Positions 18,357 through 27,330 of a stretch of 64,000 bases of DNA are shown here, piece after piece. Source of the stretch: Streptococcus mitis (lineage in GTDB: Bacteria; Bacillota; Bacilli; Lactobacillales; Streptococcaceae). Position 1 is the first letter of the stretch; each line of letters starts with the position of its first letter. The position numbers and the translations under genes are program-made. The DNA lies in contig NZ_CP012646.1 in NCBI RefSeq assembly GCF_001281025.1, positions 1,331,001 to 1,395,000 of the forward strand, in the 5' to 3' direction. The notes under the pieces are model-generated. The model worked only from the letters and a program-made list of their open reading frames with translations, was not told the DNA's origin and did no database searches.

Positions 18357-19907
18357 ATGAAATACACGAAAAAAAGTAGAACCGAATTTGCCACCTTAAA
18401 TACGAGTATTGCTCTGGCATTGCAACCTTTTCAAGTCCTTCTTGGCTTTATCAATCGAACTATTTTTATCAATTTACTTGGGGTAACCTATCTAGGATTA
18501 AACAATTATTTGTCTAGCTTAGTTTCTATCCTGTCTTTGGCAGAATTAGGGGTTGCTGGAGCCATGAGCTATGCACTATATGGACCCTTAGGCAGAGAAG
18601 AACATGGAAAAATCAATGCCTTTATGATTCTTTTCAAAAAATTATATAGAATCATCGGCTTTTCTATTTTTATACTGGGCGCTATACTTTCTTTATTTCT
18701 TCCTTACATGATAAAGGATTATACGGTAAATAGTGAAGTATATTTGATATTTTTTCTCTTTGTATTTAACTCAGCTTCCAGCTATTTTTTCTCCTATAAA
18801 CGAACCTTGCTTTATGTCGATCAGCGTAATTATATGATGACTTTGATTGACTTTGGATTAAATACGCTTCGTGTATGCTTGCAAATCGGAATTTTATTCT
18901 TTACCAAAAATTATATCTTTTATCTATTGATCAGTATCATGATGAATTTTATAGGGAATATCATCATGTCGGGGATTGTTGATAGATTGTATGGTTACTT
19001 GTTTAAGAATGAGATAACACCCATTAATCAGGAGGAAAAAGAAAAATTTATCCGAAATATCAAAGGAAATATAGTCGGTAGTATTGGAGAAACCATTGTT
19101 TTTCAAACAGATAGTATTCTAATGGCAAGTTTTATCAGCTTAGCAGCTATTGGTATTTATGGGAATTATACCTATGTTTTAGGATTTCTTTCACTGATTT
19201 TAAATACTGTGATAAATTCAGTTGTTTCTTCCGTAGGTAACTTAGTCCATTCGAAATCTACGACAGTAGCAGATACGGTTAAATTCCTAAAAAAATACCA
19301 ATTTATTGCTTTTAGCTTGATTTATTTTGCTAGCTTAGGCTATTTAATGTTCATTCATCCATTTATGACTATCTGGTTAGGTGAGAGTTTTTCATTTAAT
19401 CGTACAGTTGAGATTTTGATTATCCTTCATTTTTTCCTAACTTTTTATAGAAGACCGATTCTAACGTTGATTTCAGTTTATGGCTTAAGTTATGAGCAAA
19501 ATAAAAAAGTTATCGTCGAGATTTTATTAAATATTTCCCTTTCACTCTACTTTTTAGCGATTTTAGATTTAGGAGTAGCTGGAATTTTATTGGGTACGAT
19601 TTGTTCAACAGTCTTAACCTGCACATGGTATGAACCCTATAGCGCCTTTAAGTATGGATTGAAAGCTTCCTCAAAGGACTTTTTTAAAACAATGTTACAA
19701 GATTTCTCAGTTGTAGGGATGAGTATCCTACTTTTGAGTTTACTGGATAACTACCTCTTAACTCAGCTAGATTTCATTCTCAGTTTGGCAATCAAAATCG
19801 TTCTTTATTTGACAGTATTGGGTGTCTACGTTTTCCTATTTAGAAATCATGAAGGTGGAAAACAAATTATATTCATGATTCAAAAAGTGTTAAAGTTAAA
19901 AAAATAA
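18357..19907 (+). CDS. wzx: Wzx-type repeat-unit flippase
   Basis: 516-aa integral membrane protein of the polysaccharide transporter (MOP) superfamily with about 14 hydrophobic segments, from the N-terminal AFLATLNTSIALALQPF-like region through FLSLILNTVINSVVSSVGNLV to the C-terminal VLYLTVLGVYVFLF. It should flip undecaprenyl-linked repeat units to the outer face, where Wzy polymerises them. Position near the end of the locus and the wzy gene upstream support a complete Wzx/Wzy pathway. It directly follows the previous stop codon. Confidence 0.92.
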   Translation: MKYTKKSRTEFATLNTSIALALQPFQVLLGFINRTIFINLLGVTYLGLNNYLSSLVSILSLAELGVAGAMSYALYGPLGREEHGKINAFMILFKKLYRIIGFSIFILGAILSLFLPYMIKDYTVNSEVYLIFFLFVFNSASSYFFSYKRTLLYVDQRNYMMTLIDFGLNTLRVCLQIGILFFTKNYIFYLLISIMMNFIGNIIMSGIVDRLYGYLFKNEITPINQEEKEKFIRNIKGNIVGSIGETIVFQTDSILMASFISLAAIGIYGNYTYVLGFLSLILNTVINSVVSSVGNLVHSKSTTVADTVKFLKKYQFIAFSLIYFASLGYLMFIHPFMTIWLGESFSFNRTVEILIILHFFLTFYRRPILTLISVYGLSYEQNKKVIVEILLNISLSLYFLAILDLGVAGILLGTICSTVLTCTWYEPYSAFKYGLKASSKDFFKTMLQDFSVVGMSILLLSLLDNYLLTQLDFILSLAIKIVLYLTVLGVYVFLFRNHEGGKQIIFMIQKVLKLKK

Positions 19908-19917
19908 GGAGAAATCA

Positions 19918-21027
19918 ATGAAAAGAATATTGGTTTGTGGTCTGGTTCCAGATGTTGGTGGCTTGGAAAAAATTGTTCTAGATTTTTATAACCATATTGA
20001 TACCTCTGAATTTGAACTAGAATTTTTACTACAAGGTCCTGAAGATGTTGAATTTAGTGATCATTTTAAAAAGCTTTGTCGCAATCCTCTAGTCGTTCAT
20101 AGAATCCCCAAGTTAAGACCTCATATCCAGCAAGCCTTAAAAGAATGGGATGATTTTTTTAAGAAAAATGCTCATCGTTATGATATTGTATGGTCCAATC
20201 AAAATGGCTTGACACATTTAGAATTTTTAAAATTGGCAAAGAAATATGGGATAGAAAAAAGAATCGTTCATGGACATTGTGCTACAGCAGATAAATTTTA
20301 TCGCTTTATTCATCCAGTCAATCGATTTTTTGTCGGCAAATATGCGACAGATTATTGGGCCTGCGGAACAGAAGCATTGAACCATTTTTATCATGGTCAA
20401 GAACGAAAAAAGGCCTTAGTTATTCATAATGCCATTGAAGTTGAGAAATTTTTATATGATCAAGAAATGCAAGCCCAACTTCGAAAGGAGTATCAGATCC
20501 CTGAAAATTGTTTGGTCATTGGGCAAGTGTCCCGTTTATATGAAAAACAAAAAAATCAAAGTTTTTGTGTTAAGGTCTTTTCTGAAATCGTCAAAAAAGA
20601 ACCAAATTCTCGTCTAGTATTTATTGGAAGAGGAGATACTGCATTTTTAGAAAATGTGGCAAAAGAATATGGAGTAGTAGACAAAGTCATTTTTACAGGC
20701 TTGACCACTAATGTCGGAAAAATGCTAAATCTTCTAGACGTTTTCTTCTTCCCATCTCATTTTGAAGGATTGCCAATTGTACTCATTGAAGCTCAGGCAA
20801 ATGGATTGCCTGTTGTAACAGCAAATCATCTACCAGATGCAAGAATACTAGATAACTATGACAACAGCCTGTCTTTGAAAGATTCTCTTGAAAAATGGGC
20901 AGATAAGATTTTGTCGGTCAGAAATCATCGAGAGCTTGATACAGAAAAGGTGAAACAGCTGATAGATGAAAATGGCTACGAGATTGAATCAGCAACCAGA
21001 CAGTTGGAGAAATTATTTGATGAGTGA
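19918..21027 (+). CDS. Family 4 glycosyltransferase, last gene of the polysaccharide locus
   Basis: 369-aa GT-B transferase beginning KRILVCGLVPDVGGLEKIVL, with the C-terminal domain opening at CLVIGQVSRLYEKQKNQ and the donor signature FFPSHFEGLPIVLIEAQANG around residues 277-297. It has GGAG about 7 bases before its ATG and follows wzx by 10 bases. A hairpin lies about 13 bases beyond its stop, so it is the last gene of the operon. Sugar unknown. Confidence 0.9.
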   Translation: MKRILVCGLVPDVGGLEKIVLDFYNHIDTSEFELEFLLQGPEDVEFSDHFKKLCRNPLVVHRIPKLRPHIQQALKEWDDFFKKNAHRYDIVWSNQNGLTHLEFLKLAKKYGIEKRIVHGHCATADKFYRFIHPVNRFFVGKYATDYWACGTEALNHFYHGQERKKALVIHNAIEVEKFLYDQEMQAQLRKEYQIPENCLVIGQVSRLYEKQKNQSFCVKVFSEIVKKEPNSRLVFIGRGDTAFLENVAKEYGVVDKVIFTGLTTNVGKMLNLLDVFFFPSHFEGLPIVLIEAQANGLPVVTANHLPDARILDNYDNSLSLKDSLEKWADKILSVRNHRELDTEKVKQLIDENGYEIESATRQLEKLFDE

Positions 21028-21040
21028 TTAAAAGTTGATG

Positions 21041-21070
21041 GAGAGGACATGAATGTCTTCTCTAATTTTA
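21041..21070 (+). terminator. Likely terminator of the polysaccharide operon
   Basis: GAGAGGACAT (21041-21050) pairs with ATGTCTTCTC (21053-21062) with one G-T wobble, followed by the weak T-rich TAATTTTA. It is the only good hairpin between the last transferase and rbgA. Confidence 0.6.
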
Positions 21071-21388
21071 TTTCTATCAGATTATTACACGTTAGTTTCA
21101 TAAATAAAATTATGGCTATTTTAATAGTACTTCTAAAAGCTATTTTATCAGCTGAATAATTAACTTAATTGCAAGAGAATACTACTAAGTTTATATTTAA
21201 TAATCTCATGGATTAGAGATGACTATTTTTCGGAGGTTAATATATCAAAAAATGAGATTGCATTCAATTTTTCTTAATAAAGTAGCTTTTCTAGACAAAA
21301 GCTTATGCAAAAAAGAGTAATTTATGATAGAATATAAGGCAAGAAAGAAAACGTTTTTACAATTTTTTCAACCCGAAGGAGATATATT
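21071..21388. other. Gene-free A+T-rich junction between the polysaccharide locus and rbgA
   Basis: No gene is supported. The stretch marks the return from the A+T-rich polysaccharide block to core-like base composition. A -10-like TATGAT (21323-21328) about 60 bases before the rbgA ATG may serve rbgA, but no convincing -35 is seen. CCGAAGGAG gives a good ribosome site for rbgA. Confidence 0.5.
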
Positions 21389-22240
21389 ATGGCTACTATT
21401 CAATGGTTTCCTGGTCACATGTCTAAAGCGCGTCGACAGGTGCAGGAAAATTTAAAATTTGTTGATTTTGTAACGATTTTGGTGGATGCTCGTTTACCTC
21501 TATCTAGTCAAAATCCTATGTTGACAAAGATTGTTGGTGACAAACCAAAACTCTTGATTTTAAACAAGGCGGACTTGGCCGATCCAGCAATGACCAAAGA
21601 ATGGCGTCAGTATTTTGAATCAAAGGGAATCCAGACTCTAGCTATCAACTCCAAAGAACAAGTAACTGTAAAAGTTGTAACAGATGCGGCCAAAAAGCTC
21701 ATGGCTGATAAGATTGCTCGCCAGAGAGAACGTGGGATAAAAATTGAAACCTTGCGTACCATGATTATCGGGATTCCAAATGCTGGTAAATCAACGCTTA
21801 TGAACCGTTTGGCTGGTAAGAAAATTGCCGTTGTCGGCAATAAACCAGGTGTAACCAAGGGACAACAATGGCTCAAAACCAATAAAGACCTTGAAATCTT
21901 GGATACACCGGGGATTCTTTGGCCTAAGTTTGAGGATGAAACTGTTGCTCTTAAACTAGCCTTGACTGGAGCTATCAAAGACCAGCTGCTTCCTATGGAT
22001 GAGGTGACAATTTTTGGTATCAATTATTTCAAAGAACATTATCCAGAAAAGTTGGCTGAACGCTTCAAACAAATGAAAATTGAAGAAGAAGCGCCTGTTA
22101 TTATTATGGATATGACCCGTGCCCTCGGTTTCCGTGACGACTATGATCGTTTTTACAGCCTCTTCGTGAAGGAAGTCCGCGATGGCAAACTCGGTAACTA
22201 TACCTTAGATACATTGGATGACCTCGATGGCGACGATTAA
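21389..22240 (+). CDS. rbgA: Ribosome biogenesis GTPase RbgA/YlqF
   Basis: 283-aa circularly permuted GTPase needed for late 50S ribosomal subunit assembly. The G4 motif NKAD (residues 59-62) comes before G1 GIPNAGKS (128-135) and G3 DTPG (172-175), which is the permuted order of the family. [11 protein letters not shown] near the N terminus is diagnostic. Its end overlaps the start of rnhB, a common streptococcal pair. The next genes follow on the same strand. Confidence 0.97.
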   Translation: MATIQWFPGHMSKARRQVQENLKFVDFVTILVDARLPLSSQNPMLTKIVGDKPKLLILNKADLADPAMTKEWRQYFESKGIQTLAINSKEQVTVKVVTDAAKKLMADKIARQRERGIKIETLRTMIIGIPNAGKSTLMNRLAGKKIAVVGNKPGVTKGQQWLKTNKDLEILDTPGILWPKFEDETVALKLALTGAIKDQLLPMDEVTIFGINYFKEHYPEKLAERFKQMKIEEEAPVIIMDMTRALGFRDDYDRFYSLFVKEVRDGKLGNYTLDTLDDLDGDD

Positions 22241-23006
22241 AGAAATCAAAGAACTCCTTGCAACAGTCAAGGACTTAGATAACCCTGTTTTTTTAGAACT
22301 TGAAAAGGATAGTCGCTCTGGAGTTCAAAAGGAAATCAGCAAGCGTAAAAAAGCCATTCAAGCTGAATTGGATGAGGATCTTCGTTTGGAATCCATGCTT
22401 TCCTATGAAAAAGAACTTTATAAGCAAGGATTGACCTTAATTGCAGGTGTTGATGAGGTCGGTCGTGGTCCTCTTGCTGGTCCTGTAGTCGCTGCAGCCG
22501 TTATTTTACCTAAAAATTGTAAAATTAGAGGTCTCAACGACAGCAAGAAAATTCCTAAAAAGAAACATCTGGAGATTTTCCAAGCAGTTCAGGAGCAAGC
22601 CTTGTCAATCGGCATTGGTATCATGGATAATCAGGTCATCGACCAAGTCAATATCTATGAAGCAACCAAACTAGCTATGAAGGAAGCAATCTCCCAGCTC
22701 CGTCCGCAACCTGAGCACCTTTTGATAGATGCCATGAAACTGGATTTACCAATTTCACAAACATCTATCATCAAGGGAGATGCCAATTCCCTTTCAATTG
22801 CAGCGGCTTCTATAATAGCCAAGGTGACACGTGATGAATTGATGAAGGAATACGATCAGCAGTTCCCTGGCTATGATTTTGCTGCTAATGCAGGATATGG
22901 AACTGCTAAACACCTGGAAGGCCTCACAAAACTAGGAGTTACCCCAATTCACCGAACCAGCTTTGAACCCGTTAAATCACTGGTTTTAGGAGAAAAAGAA
23001 AGTTAA
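22227..23006 (+). CDS. rnhB: Ribonuclease HII
   Basis: 259-aa RNase HII, which removes ribonucleotides from DNA and RNA primers. [16 protein letters not shown] carries catalytic Asp76 and Glu77; LLIDAMKL near residue 165 and the later VTRDELM region supply the other acidic residues. I chose the ATG at 22227 ([11 protein letters not shown]); an in-frame ATG at 22218 adds three residues. The start lies inside rbgA, so the two are coupled. The ~70-residue N-terminal extension is usual in streptococci. Confidence 0.96.
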   Translation: MATIKEIKELLATVKDLDNPVFLELEKDSRSGVQKEISKRKKAIQAELDEDLRLESMLSYEKELYKQGLTLIAGVDEVGRGPLAGPVVAAAVILPKNCKIRGLNDSKKIPKKKHLEIFQAVQEQALSIGIGIMDNQVIDQVNIYEATKLAMKEAISQLRPQPEHLLIDAMKLDLPISQTSIIKGDANSLSIAAASIIAKVTRDELMKEYDQQFPGYDFAANAGYGTAKHLEGLTKLGVTPIHRTSFEPVKSLVLGEKES

Positions 23007-23022
23007 GTTAGAAGGAATGATT

Positions 23023-24573
23023 ATGGAGGAACAGTCAGAAACACTCAGTTCCAAGAAAGAATTTGCCTTTGCCTCGAGTACCATATTATCCCAAGTTGGA
23101 CGAGGAATCATCGTCGGTCTCGTTGTTGGAATTATCGTTGGATCCTTTCGTTTCTTAATCGAAAAAGGCTTCCACCTGATACAAGGACTTTATCAAGATC
23201 AAGCGCACCTAGTGCGCAATCTTTTTATCATTGGTCTATTTTATTTAATAGTTTGTTGGCTCAGTGCTAAATTAACACGGTCAGAAAAAGATATCAAAGG
23301 CTCAGGAATTCCTCAAGTCGAAGCCGAACTGAAAGGCCTCATGACCCTCAACTGGTGGGGCGTTCTTTGGAAAAAATATATCCTAGGAATTCTTGCTATT
23401 GCTAGTGGTCTTATGCTGGGGCGTGAAGGGCCAAGTATTCAACTTGGAGCTGTTGGTGGTAAAGGAATTGCCAAATGGCTCAAATCCAGTCCAGTAGAGG
23501 AACGCTCCTTGATTGCTAGTGGAGCTGCCGCTGGTCTAGCTGCAGCCTTTAATGCGCCGATTGCAGGACTTCTCTTTGTGGTAGAAGAAGTCTATCATCA
23601 CTTTTCTCGATTTTTCTGGGTTTCCACTCTAGCAGCTAGTCTCGTAGCAAACTTTGTTTCTCTGCTCATATTTGGCCTAACACCCGTACTGGATATGCCA
23701 GACAACATCCCACTCATGACCTTAGATCAGTATTGGATTTACCTCCTTATGGGAATTTTTCTAGGACTTTCCGGTTTTCTCTATGAGAAAGCTGTGCTCA
23801 ATGTTGGTCGAGTTTATGATTGGCTTGGTCAAAAAATCCATTTGGATAGAGCTTATTATCCAATTTTTGCCTTTATTCTCATCCTACCAGTCGGAATCTT
23901 CTTACCCCAAATCCTTGGTGGTGGAAATCAGCTGGTTCTTTCCCTAACTGAGCAAGATTTTAGTTTCCAAGTTCTATTAGTTTACTTTTTGATTCGCTTT
24001 GTTTGGAGCATGATTAGTTATGGAAGTGGTCTTCCAGGAGGAATTTTCCTACCAATTTTGGCGCTTGGCTCCTTACTTGGAGCTCTAGTTGGTGTTATTT
24101 GTGTCAATCTTGGACTTGTCAGTCAAGAGCAATTCCCTATATTTGTCATTCTAGGAATGAGTGGTTATTTTGGAGCAATATCTAAGGCTCCCTTAACTGC
24201 TATGATACTCGTAACTGAGATGGTAGGAGATATTCGCAACCTCATGCCACTTGGATTAGTAACCTTGGTCGCCTACATCATCATGGATCTACTCAAGGGT
24301 GCACCAGTCTATGAGGCTATGTTGGAAAAAATGCTGCCAGAAGAAGCGACAGATGAAGGAGAAGTCACTCTCATTGAAATCCCTGTTTCTGACAAAATCG
24401 CTGGAAAACAGGTTCATGAACTCAACCTACCACATAATATCCTCATCACCACCCAAGTCCATAACGGTAAAAGTCAAACCGTTAACGGTTCAACCAGAAT
24501 GTATCTCGGAGATATGATTCACCTAGTTATTCCAAAAAGTGAAATTGGGAAAGTAAAAGATTTATTGTTGTAG
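23023..24573 (+). CDS. ClC-family chloride channel/transporter with RCK_C domain
   Basis: 516-aa membrane protein. ClC selectivity motifs are in order: GSGIPQVEAEL near residue 95, GREGPSIQLG near 135 with the gating glutamate, and GAAAGLAAAFNAPIAGLLF near 170, then GSGLPGGIFLPIL. About residues 440-516 form a C-terminal TrkA-C/RCK-like regulatory domain (EIPVSDKIAGKQVHEL). Start ATG 23023 sits seven bases after GAAGGA; the ATG at 23017 would leave no spacing. It may exchange chloride for protons; direction and regulation are unknown. Confidence 0.94.
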   Translation: MEEQSETLSSKKEFAFASSTILSQVGRGIIVGLVVGIIVGSFRFLIEKGFHLIQGLYQDQAHLVRNLFIIGLFYLIVCWLSAKLTRSEKDIKGSGIPQVEAELKGLMTLNWWGVLWKKYILGILAIASGLMLGREGPSIQLGAVGGKGIAKWLKSSPVEERSLIASGAAAGLAAAFNAPIAGLLFVVEEVYHHFSRFFWVSTLAASLVANFVSLLIFGLTPVLDMPDNIPLMTLDQYWIYLLMGIFLGLSGFLYEKAVLNVGRVYDWLGQKIHLDRAYYPIFAFILILPVGIFLPQILGGGNQLVLSLTEQDFSFQVLLVYFLIRFVWSMISYGSGLPGGIFLPILALGSLLGALVGVICVNLGLVSQEQFPIFVILGMSGYFGAISKAPLTAMILVTEMVGDIRNLMPLGLVTLVAYIIMDLLKGAPVYEAMLEKMLPEEATDEGEVTLIEIPVSDKIAGKQVHELNLPHNILITTQVHNGKSQTVNGSTRMYLGDMIHLVIPKSEIGKVKDLLL

Positions 24574-24580
24574 GAGCTTT

Positions 24581-24602
24581 TTACATAATTTATGTTATGT
24601 AA
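24581..24602. repeat. 22-bp palindrome, copy 1 (TTACATAA-N6-TTATGTAA)
   Basis: Perfect 8-bp inverted arms (24581-24588 and 24595-24602) around a 6-bp spacer, starting 7 bases after the clc stop codon. The same arms with the same 6-bp spacing recur at 26210 and 30311, each just after a stop codon. Function unknown. Confidence 0.7.
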
Positions 24603-24637
24603 AAAATAAACTTCTTAATTAATTAAATATATTAGAA

Positions 24638-24670
24638 AACCGATTCTCAGCAATGAGATCGGTTATTTTT
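24638..24670. terminator. Bidirectional terminator between clc and a small reverse ORF
   Basis: AACCGATTCTCA (24638-24649) and TGAGATCGGTT (24654-24664) pair with one bulged T around GCAA. ATTTTTTAC follows on the + strand and TTTTCTAA on the - strand, so it can stop transcription from both sides. Confidence 0.75.
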
Positions 24671-24848
24671 TACTTACAAGATATCTCACGTACAAGTAAC
24701 TGAACTTTGGTAAAAATAAGATTATAATTAAGTTAGAAATGATAATGCATAAAGCTAGAAAGGAGTTTACTGTATCAAATCTGTACAGCAAGATTAAAAT
24801 AATAAAAAAGAAAACGATAGCAATCATACAATGCATTTTGTATCTCAT
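24663..24848 (-). CDS. Possible small two-helix membrane protein
   Basis: 61-residue reverse-strand ORF of unknown function with two strong hydrophobic segments (IAIVFFFIILILLY and FLALCIIISNLIIILF) and a basic end. AAGGAG lies only two bases before its first ATG, which is too close; the second ATG is 14 bases away. Support comes from the shared terminator, which fits a real gene converging on clc. A + strand ORF at 24739-24957 overlaps it. Treat as tentative. Confidence 0.35.
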   Translation of the reverse strand: MRYKMHCMIAIVFFFIILILLYRFDTVNSFLALCIIISNLIIILFLPKFSYLYVRYLVSKK

Positions 24849-25055
24849 AGCTCCTTATATATCTCTTCAGTTATGTAGAATGAACAGAAGTTTAGTGGGT
24901 GAGTTCTTTATTATTTTCTTTATTCTGTTGACTATTTCATTCTGGTTTAGTATTTAGAAACTAGAAAAAGCACTAGCTAATGATTCACAATGAAACTCCA
25001 AAGATTTAGATCCGTTTTACACAGGTTTAAGTCTTTTTTAAAAAGCTCTATAACA

Positions 25056-25086
25056 TCTTTCCGAAAAACTATAATTTTCTTGAAAA
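25056..25086 (+). other. Streptococcal dif-like chromosome dimer resolution site
   Basis: The 31-bp sequence holds CCGAAAAACTATAATTTTCT with imperfect inverted arms (CGAAAA and TTTTCTTG) around ACTATAA. It matches, as I remember it, the dif-SL site on which the single recombinase XerS acts in streptococci and lactococci. It lies 51 bases upstream of the xerS start, the published arrangement. It marks the replication terminus. Its right arm includes the -35 of the xerS promoter. Confidence 0.88.
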
Positions 25087-25108
25087 ATAAATAAGCCTAT
25101 GCTATACT
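25080..25108 (+). promoter_or_regulatory. xerS promoter overlapping dif
   Basis: TTGAAA (25080-25085), a 17-bp spacer and TATACT (25103-25108). Start is expected near 25115, 23 bases before the xerS ATG, with ATGGAG as ribosome site. The -35 is inside the right arm of the dif-like site. Confidence 0.75.
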
Positions 25109-25137
25109 ACTAGTAGACTTATTTATGGAGAAAATAC

Positions 25138-26208
25138 ATGAAACGTGAGATTTTACTGGAACGAATCGACAAACTAAAAAAAATCATGCCCTGGTATGTT
25201 CTGGAATACTACCAATCTAAGCTTGCTGTGCCCTACAGTTTTACAACACTGTACGAATACCTCAAGGAATACGATCGATTTTTCAGTTGGGTTTTGGAGT
25301 CTGGGATTTCAAACGCTGATAAAATATCTGATATTCCTTTATCTGTATTGGAAAACATGTCTAAGAAAGACATGGAATCCTTTATTCTTTACCTACGTGA
25401 ACGTCCTTTGCTAAACGCTAATACAACCAAGCAAGGAGTTTCTCAGACAACCATCAATCGGACTTTGTCAGCACTTTCCAGTCTTTACAAGTATCTGACC
25501 GAGGAAGTTGAAAACGATCAGGGAGAGCCTTATTTTTATCGTAATGTAATGAAGAAAGTTTCAACAAAGAAAAAGAAAGAAACGCTTGCTGCCAGAGCTG
25601 AAAACATCAAGCAAAAACTCTTTTTAGGTAATGAAACAGAAGGTTTTCTAACTTATATTGACCAAGAGTATCCACAACAACTTTCAAATCGCGCTCTCTC
25701 ATCATTTAACAAAAATAAAGAACGTGATTTGGCCATTATTGCCCTTCTCTTGGCGTCTGGTGTCCGCTTATCTGAAGCTGTTAATCTGGATCTAAGGGAT
25801 CTCAATCTCAAAATGATGGTTATTGATGTCACTCGAAAAGGGGGAAAACGTGACTCGGTCAATGTCGCTGCTTTTGCTAAGCCTTATTTAGAGAATTATC
25901 TGGCCATTCGTAATCAACGCTATAAGACAGAAAAAACAGATACAGCCCTTTTTTTGACACTCTACAGAGGTCTTCCTAATCGTATCGATGCTTCCAGTGT
26001 GGAAAAGATGGTTGCTAAGTACTCTGAGGACTTCAAAGTCCGTGTAACTCCCCATAAACTGCGCCATACGCTAGCAACCAGGCTTTATGATGCGACTAAA
26101 TCGCAAGTTTTGGTCAGCCATCAGCTAGGACATGCCAGTACACAAGTCACTGACCTCTATACCCATATCGTTAATGATGAACAAAAGAATGCTCTAGATA
26201 GTTTATAA
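25138..26208 (+). CDS. xerS: Tyrosine recombinase XerS
   Basis: 356-aa single-protein Xer recombinase that resolves chromosome dimers at dif-SL, normally with FtsK. N-terminal SAM-like core-binding domain is within residues 1-150. Catalytic residues are visible: Arg in [23 protein letters not shown] (H-x-x-R), the His of LGHAS and nucleophile Tyr341 in DLYTHI. Length and position next to dif match XerS rather than XerC, XerD or a phage integrase. It is the last + strand gene before the direction switch and ends at a bidirectional terminator. Confidence 0.96.
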   Translation: MKREILLERIDKLKKIMPWYVLEYYQSKLAVPYSFTTLYEYLKEYDRFFSWVLESGISNADKISDIPLSVLENMSKKDMESFILYLRERPLLNANTTKQGVSQTTINRTLSALSSLYKYLTEEVENDQGEPYFYRNVMKKVSTKKKKETLAARAENIKQKLFLGNETEGFLTYIDQEYPQQLSNRALSSFNKNKERDLAIIALLLASGVRLSEAVNLDLRDLNLKMMVIDVTRKGGKRDSVNVAAFAKPYLENYLAIRNQRYKTEKTDTALFLTLYRGLPNRIDASSVEKMVAKYSEDFKVRVTPHKLRHTLATRLYDATKSQVLVSHQLGHASTQVTDLYTHIVNDEQKNALDSL

Positions 26209-26209
26209 A

Positions 26210-26231
26210 ATACATAAAATAAATTATGTAA
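26210..26231. repeat. 22-bp palindrome, copy 2
   Basis: ATACATAA (26210-26217) and TTATGTAA (26224-26231) around AATAAA, beginning one base after the xerS stop at 26206-26208. It differs from copy 1 by one outer mismatch and by its spacer. Confidence 0.65.
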
Positions 26232-26247
26232 TATATGATTTTTAAAA

Positions 26248-26279
26248 AAGAAGCTGGTCCTACAACCAACTTCTTTTTG
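26248..26279. terminator. Bidirectional terminator between xerS and lplA
   Basis: AAGAAGCTGGT (26248-26258) and ACCAACTTCTT (26265-26275) form an 11-bp stem. In the - strand RNA the single mismatch becomes a G-U pair, and a T run (TTTTTT) follows, so it is stronger for lplA; TTTGATTT follows on the + strand. Confidence 0.8.
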
Positions 26280-26281
26280 AT

Positions 26282-27271
26282 TTATCCGACTACCGCTTCA
26301 GCAATTTCTTCACGGCTAATACCAGCGAAGTAGCGTGTGATATCAATGGTTTCTAGCGCTTTGAGGACATCTTCGCGTTCGTATTTCACCCCACGAAGGA
26401 CATCTTCTACTGCAGCAACGTCTTCGATACCAAAGAAGTCACCATAAATCTTGATGTCTTGGATTTTTGATTCAGTAACGTTAGCAAAGACTTCCACCTT
26501 ACCACTAGTGAATTTTGTTCCACGACGGACGTTAAATTCAGGTGATTTACCGTAGTTCCAGTCCCAAGTTCCAAACTTAGTATCTTTGATACGGTTAATT
26601 TCAGCTAATTCTTCCTCAGAAAAAACGTATTCTGTCATCTCTGGATACTCTTTTTTCATGTATTCCAAGAGTAAGTCACGGAATTCTTCGACTGTGATTT
26701 TTTCTGGTAATTCATTGATAATATTGGTCACACGAGCACGAACCGATTTCACACCTTTTGATTCAAATTTATCCTTTGAAACCTTGAGGGCATTTGCGAG
26801 GACTGACAAATCAACGTCAAAGAGCAAGCAACCGTGGTGCATGATACGGCCGTTGATATAGGCTTGGGCATTTCCACAGAATTTCTTACCGTCGATTTCT
26901 AAGTCGTTACGACCTGTAAATTCAGCCTTAACCCCAAGTTGAGCCAAAGTATTGATAACAGGAGTTGAGAAGCTCTTGAAGTCAAAAGCCTTGTTTTCAT
27001 CTTCTTTTGAGATGATCGTGTAGTTGAGGTTATTTAAATCGTGGTAAACAGCTCCACCACCGCTGATACGGCGGACCACCTCAATACCATTTTCTCGAAC
27101 ATAATCACGGTTGATTTCTTCGATGGTATTCTGGTGACGACCAACAATGATAGATGGTTTGTTAATCCAAAGTAGGAAGATTTGATCCTCATCCAAAAGG
27201 TGTTTAAAGGCATATTCTTCCAAGGCAATATTAAAGGCAGTGTCGTTTGAATGATTGATAATATATTTCAT
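26282..27271 (-). CDS. lplA: Lipoate-protein ligase A
   Basis: 329-aa ligase that activates lipoate with ATP and attaches it to lipoyl domains. RRISGGGAVYHD near residue 70 is the lipoate-binding loop, GRHQNTIEEIN lies near 45, and the C-terminal accessory domain (NYGKSPEFNVRRG onward) is present. It is last in the acoABC-lpdA-lplA order and should lipoylate the domain fused to the E3 subunit 60 bases upstream. No start other than the ATG is needed. Confidence 0.96.
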   Translation of the reverse strand: MKYIINHSNDTAFNIALEEYAFKHLLDEDQIFLLWINKPSIIVGRHQNTIEEINRDYVRENGIEVVRRISGGGAVYHDLNNLNYTIISKEDENKAFDFKSFSTPVINTLAQLGVKAEFTGRNDLEIDGKKFCGNAQAYINGRIMHHGCLLFDVDLSVLANALKVSKDKFESKGVKSVRARVTNIINELPEKITVEEFRDLLLEYMKKEYPEMTEYVFSEEELAEINRIKDTKFGTWDWNYGKSPEFNVRRGTKFTSGKVEVFANVTESKIQDIKIYGDFFGIEDVAAVEDVLRGVKYEREDVLKALETIDITRYFAGISREEIAEAVVG

Positions 27272-27330
27272 GATATCCCTTTATACGATAGAGACTGGAA
27301 AGATATTTTCCAGTCTATTCTATCTTCGTT

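Noticed and set aside
4923..21027. Mobile element ends around the polysaccharide locus
   Set aside because: No transposase, target duplication or long inverted repeats were seen at either edge.
21607..22023. 138-residue reverse ORF inside rbgA
   Set aside because: Shadow frame of rbgA; no ribosome site or recognisable motif.
24739..24957. Forward ORF of 72 residues downstream of clc
   Set aside because: No good ribosome site, and it lies beyond the clc terminator without a promoter; the reverse ORF is slightly better supported.
25138..26208. Phage or conjugative-element integrase
   Set aside because: No phage or transfer genes, and length plus the adjoining dif site identify XerS.
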